Shown: positions 16,301 to 16,995 of the stretch, piece by piece | How the letters are laid out: every line of letters starts with the position of its first letter | Numbering within the stretch: the first letter of the stretch is position 1 | From: UMGS1649 sp045651205 | GTDB taxonomy: Bacteria > Bacillota > Clostridia > TANB77 > CAG-465 | Assembly (NCBI GenBank): GCA_045651205.1 | Contig: JAZRSA010000005.1 | Span: 1 to 16,995, forward strand | Direction: 5' to 3' | Length of the DNA: 16,995 nt | The notes under the pieces: model-generated | Seen by the model: the letters and a program-made list of their open reading frames with translations, nothing else | The model's database searches: none | What the model was told of the DNA's origin: nothing | Position numbers and translations under genes: made by a program

Positions 16301-16995
16301 AATGGACTCTGTAGTTATCTCTAGAACTAATCCAGGCGGTACTCCATATAATATGTTAATTAAACTAAGCAATAGTATGGTTGAAGGTATAAAAGCTGAC
16401 AAATATGAAATGAAAATGCCTCAACATATTGGTTGTAGATATGGGATGCATACACTAAGTTCTAATGATAACCCAGTACATTATCAAGCTTTTGATTATA
16501 TATCATTCTACCCTGCTAGTAGTACTATCTACGAAGCAATTAATGAATATAGTTCATATATGGAACACAATAGAAATATAAAATTAGTTAATAATTTCTC
16601 ACCATCTTTAGATATGAATAAGCTACTTGTTTATACTGTAGAAAACGTAAATAAAGACGATATGAATAAATATATTATTCGTTTCCATGACGCAACTACA
16701 GAACAAAATGATATTTATTCTTTAGATAGCTGGTGCGTAGGACAACATTCTATAGCTATTCAAAACAATATAGATTTAGAAAATGATGTTAGCTACAGTG
16801 TTAATACTTATGATATAAATAGACGAGAAGTATTAAGCACTATGATAAATATATCAGACACATATAATATAAATAACAATATGATATTAGATACATCTCA
16901 ATTTATGGTCGTTCCACCAGAAGGTATGACTATAAAATATGAAGAGTTTAATGGGTCTGAAAAGAAAGAACATTTATTAAAGTCGGATCGTAGCC
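13350..16995 (+). CDS. Large baseplate/tail peripheral protein, 3' partial
   Basis: Open from ATG 13350 to the right edge (1215 codons seen, no stop). A strong SD (GGGAGGTGGAG at 13333-13343) precedes it, and the ATG follows the TAA of the previous gene directly. The N-terminus (FFPRWTDIRKRYKT, then NLLGSMLDETIKIEEAIQEY and a YEGHENEVMAFSY region) resembles the start of the large baseplate proteins of SPO1/Twort-like phages (TmpF position) and takes the place of GpI/XkdU after GpJ. The rest is a long beta-rich chain of repeated hydrophobic/polar strands with few Cys. It includes one helical, charged stretch (about codons 700-800: TDNLYKNLYSNFKDEAKAYL) and a TNPGG turn near codon 995. A role in attaching receptor-binding fibres or baseplate arms is likely but not shown. 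The family name is inferred from position and the N-terminal pattern. Confidence 0.6.
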   Translation, partial: MFDYNKMIQRAIEFFPRWTDIRKRYKTSNGGNLLGSMLDETIKIEEAIQEYIDSYFLETYEGHENEVMAFSYMANIGKFENLNRLNVYYDIVSDGIESSKLLMITTNVRLFNEDKYDEYIYYEDGKLFIKESLYNGNPLTIIIDDDTITEYHLTKYHVWNIFDEFATFVNTRRYENETNKELLDRILYITKNLPNGSESGLKHAIISELMHFDPNITMDDIKIERATPENLIKPYEEFEFLLEKMMYVNRDVFKCKRWDFDFWTYEFESISYMPHKWNEVLSIYQNGIGHGNDLEVIISDAEDKTDATVTLYNKSLVAFEKYVHNKDIEYDIDFKLVKYNEILNKSNIKYKIKASELVDITNEDINLHVYESNKVKEIRRAEDIYSFGYNVTLNDRSVIPSNDLDWYKLRFSQKDNEQFKISYANVIHSNVNTKDTVLTQNLLKQIPGFMFNAEGEFISARDQKRITRANDFNTSEGLVTVDNGIGLASNVISGNASLAVSDYGNMNMTINYTCEPVDVPHALIKSKGIYWDENENLVIRGDYSIEDKVIEINLKANTFEFDIISSKIPGRVTVNVTDGGKELEPYIVDVGNTDDNKFKVEETLTPRDLKITIHTLSFNNIVLGNFKYSNFMLEVKTEKNKVVLPENNIYKIPRTSNLHFNLTMGSGNKPIINSIVIGQNTDKIMYTTDFIKKESLCERIFKIKSYTDIELLKIKAVDEQIIEDAVLKCTDNLYKNLYSNFKDEAKAYLKTVVKDLMSTKPEEMTIVTHEEWAVDELFKNLALEIYNSCIDLIGILIPYKNKLFAVEQPYSTILSTVESRMTEFLNNTGLYFLSISQLPNNFYVSELFPVIDNTKWYKTIMFIADDIMEVVSDLSTENLGEFIPGVEYKGGTHNNKAEIPYIRLDLSEYERVDSVVANGGKTHEFVESGKKYYNIVLENGSKVSSITIEGIRNKEARKIPLVDMITYSMLDFNITNDKILCSRLMDSVVISRTNPGGTPYNMLIKLSNSMVEGIKADKYEMKMPQHIGCRYGMHTLSSNDNPVHYQAFDYISFYPASSTIYEAINEYSSYMEHNRNIKLVNNFSPSLDMNKLLVYTVENVNKDDMNKYIIRFHDATTEQNDIYSLDSWCVGQHSIAIQNNIDLENDVSYSVNTYDINRREVLSTMINISDTYNINNNMILDTSQFMVVPPEGMTIKYEEFNGSEKKEHLLKSDRS

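Noticed and set aside
11396..16402. Minus-strand open frames opposite the small baseplate genes and the last gene
   Set aside because: Same reasons: covered by conserved baseplate frames on the + strand and with shadow-like composition.
1..16995. Stop-codon reassignment, as known in some gut phages
   Set aside because: Genes end at TAA or TAG at sensible places followed by SD sites, and no real gene needs a stop codon to be read through.
1..16995. tRNA genes, CRISPR arrays, insertion sequences, attachment sites
   Set aside because: I saw no cloverleaf, spaced direct repeats, transposase or integrase; nearly every base is inside a structural gene.

Overview
The window is a single-strand, tightly packed block of late structural genes from a tailed bacteriophage (or prophage) with a contractile, myovirus-type tail. 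All genes read on the + strand and almost no non-coding DNA is present. The DNA is strongly AT-rich, with AGA, ATA and TTA codons common. Start sites carry strong Shine-Dalgarno (SD) sequences of the GGAGGTGAT type. Together these suggest a host among low-GC Firmicutes (Bacilli or Clostridia). The genus cannot be read from the sequence. The standard bacterial code is used: the genes end in TAA or TAG, and no in-frame TGA or TAG interrupts them.

Layout: (1) 2-2476 is the 3' part of a gene, open at the left edge, whose product carries an RNA polymerase beta'-type catalytic motif (NADSDGD) followed by a long helical region, a hydrophobic segment and a basic C-terminal domain. (2) A hairpin at 2480-2501 separates it from (3) a giant 2851-residue protein (2526-11081). 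This protein joins an N-terminal staphylococcal-nuclease-like domain, two copies of a duplicated baseplate or tail domain, a long unassigned middle, a gp27/GpD/XkdQ-type baseplate hub domain and two hydrophobic segments. (4) Next come small baseplate genes in the order seen in PBSX and other contractile tails: an OB-fold spike-base protein (11093-11434), an unassigned 188-residue protein (11454-12020), a gp25/XkdS-like sheath-initiator or wedge protein (about 11995-12534) and a GpJ/XkdT-like baseplate wedge protein (about 12540-13349). (5) 13350 to the right edge is an open gene of more than 1215 codons for a large baseplate or tail protein, possibly of the TmpF/GpI/XkdU position.

How the genes fit together: the hub, spike base, gp25-like, GpJ-like and large peripheral protein together would build the baseplate at the tail tip. 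Two nucleic-acid enzymes sit inside this module: an RNA polymerase-like protein in the place where a tape measure or tail-lumen protein is expected, and a nuclease domain fused to the hub. The most interesting hypothesis is that both are carried in the virion and act at or just after genome ejection. The polymerase would transcribe early phage genes, by analogy with the virion RNA polymerase of crAss-like phages. The nuclease would act on DNA at the cell surface or in the host. This is inference from motifs and gene order only.
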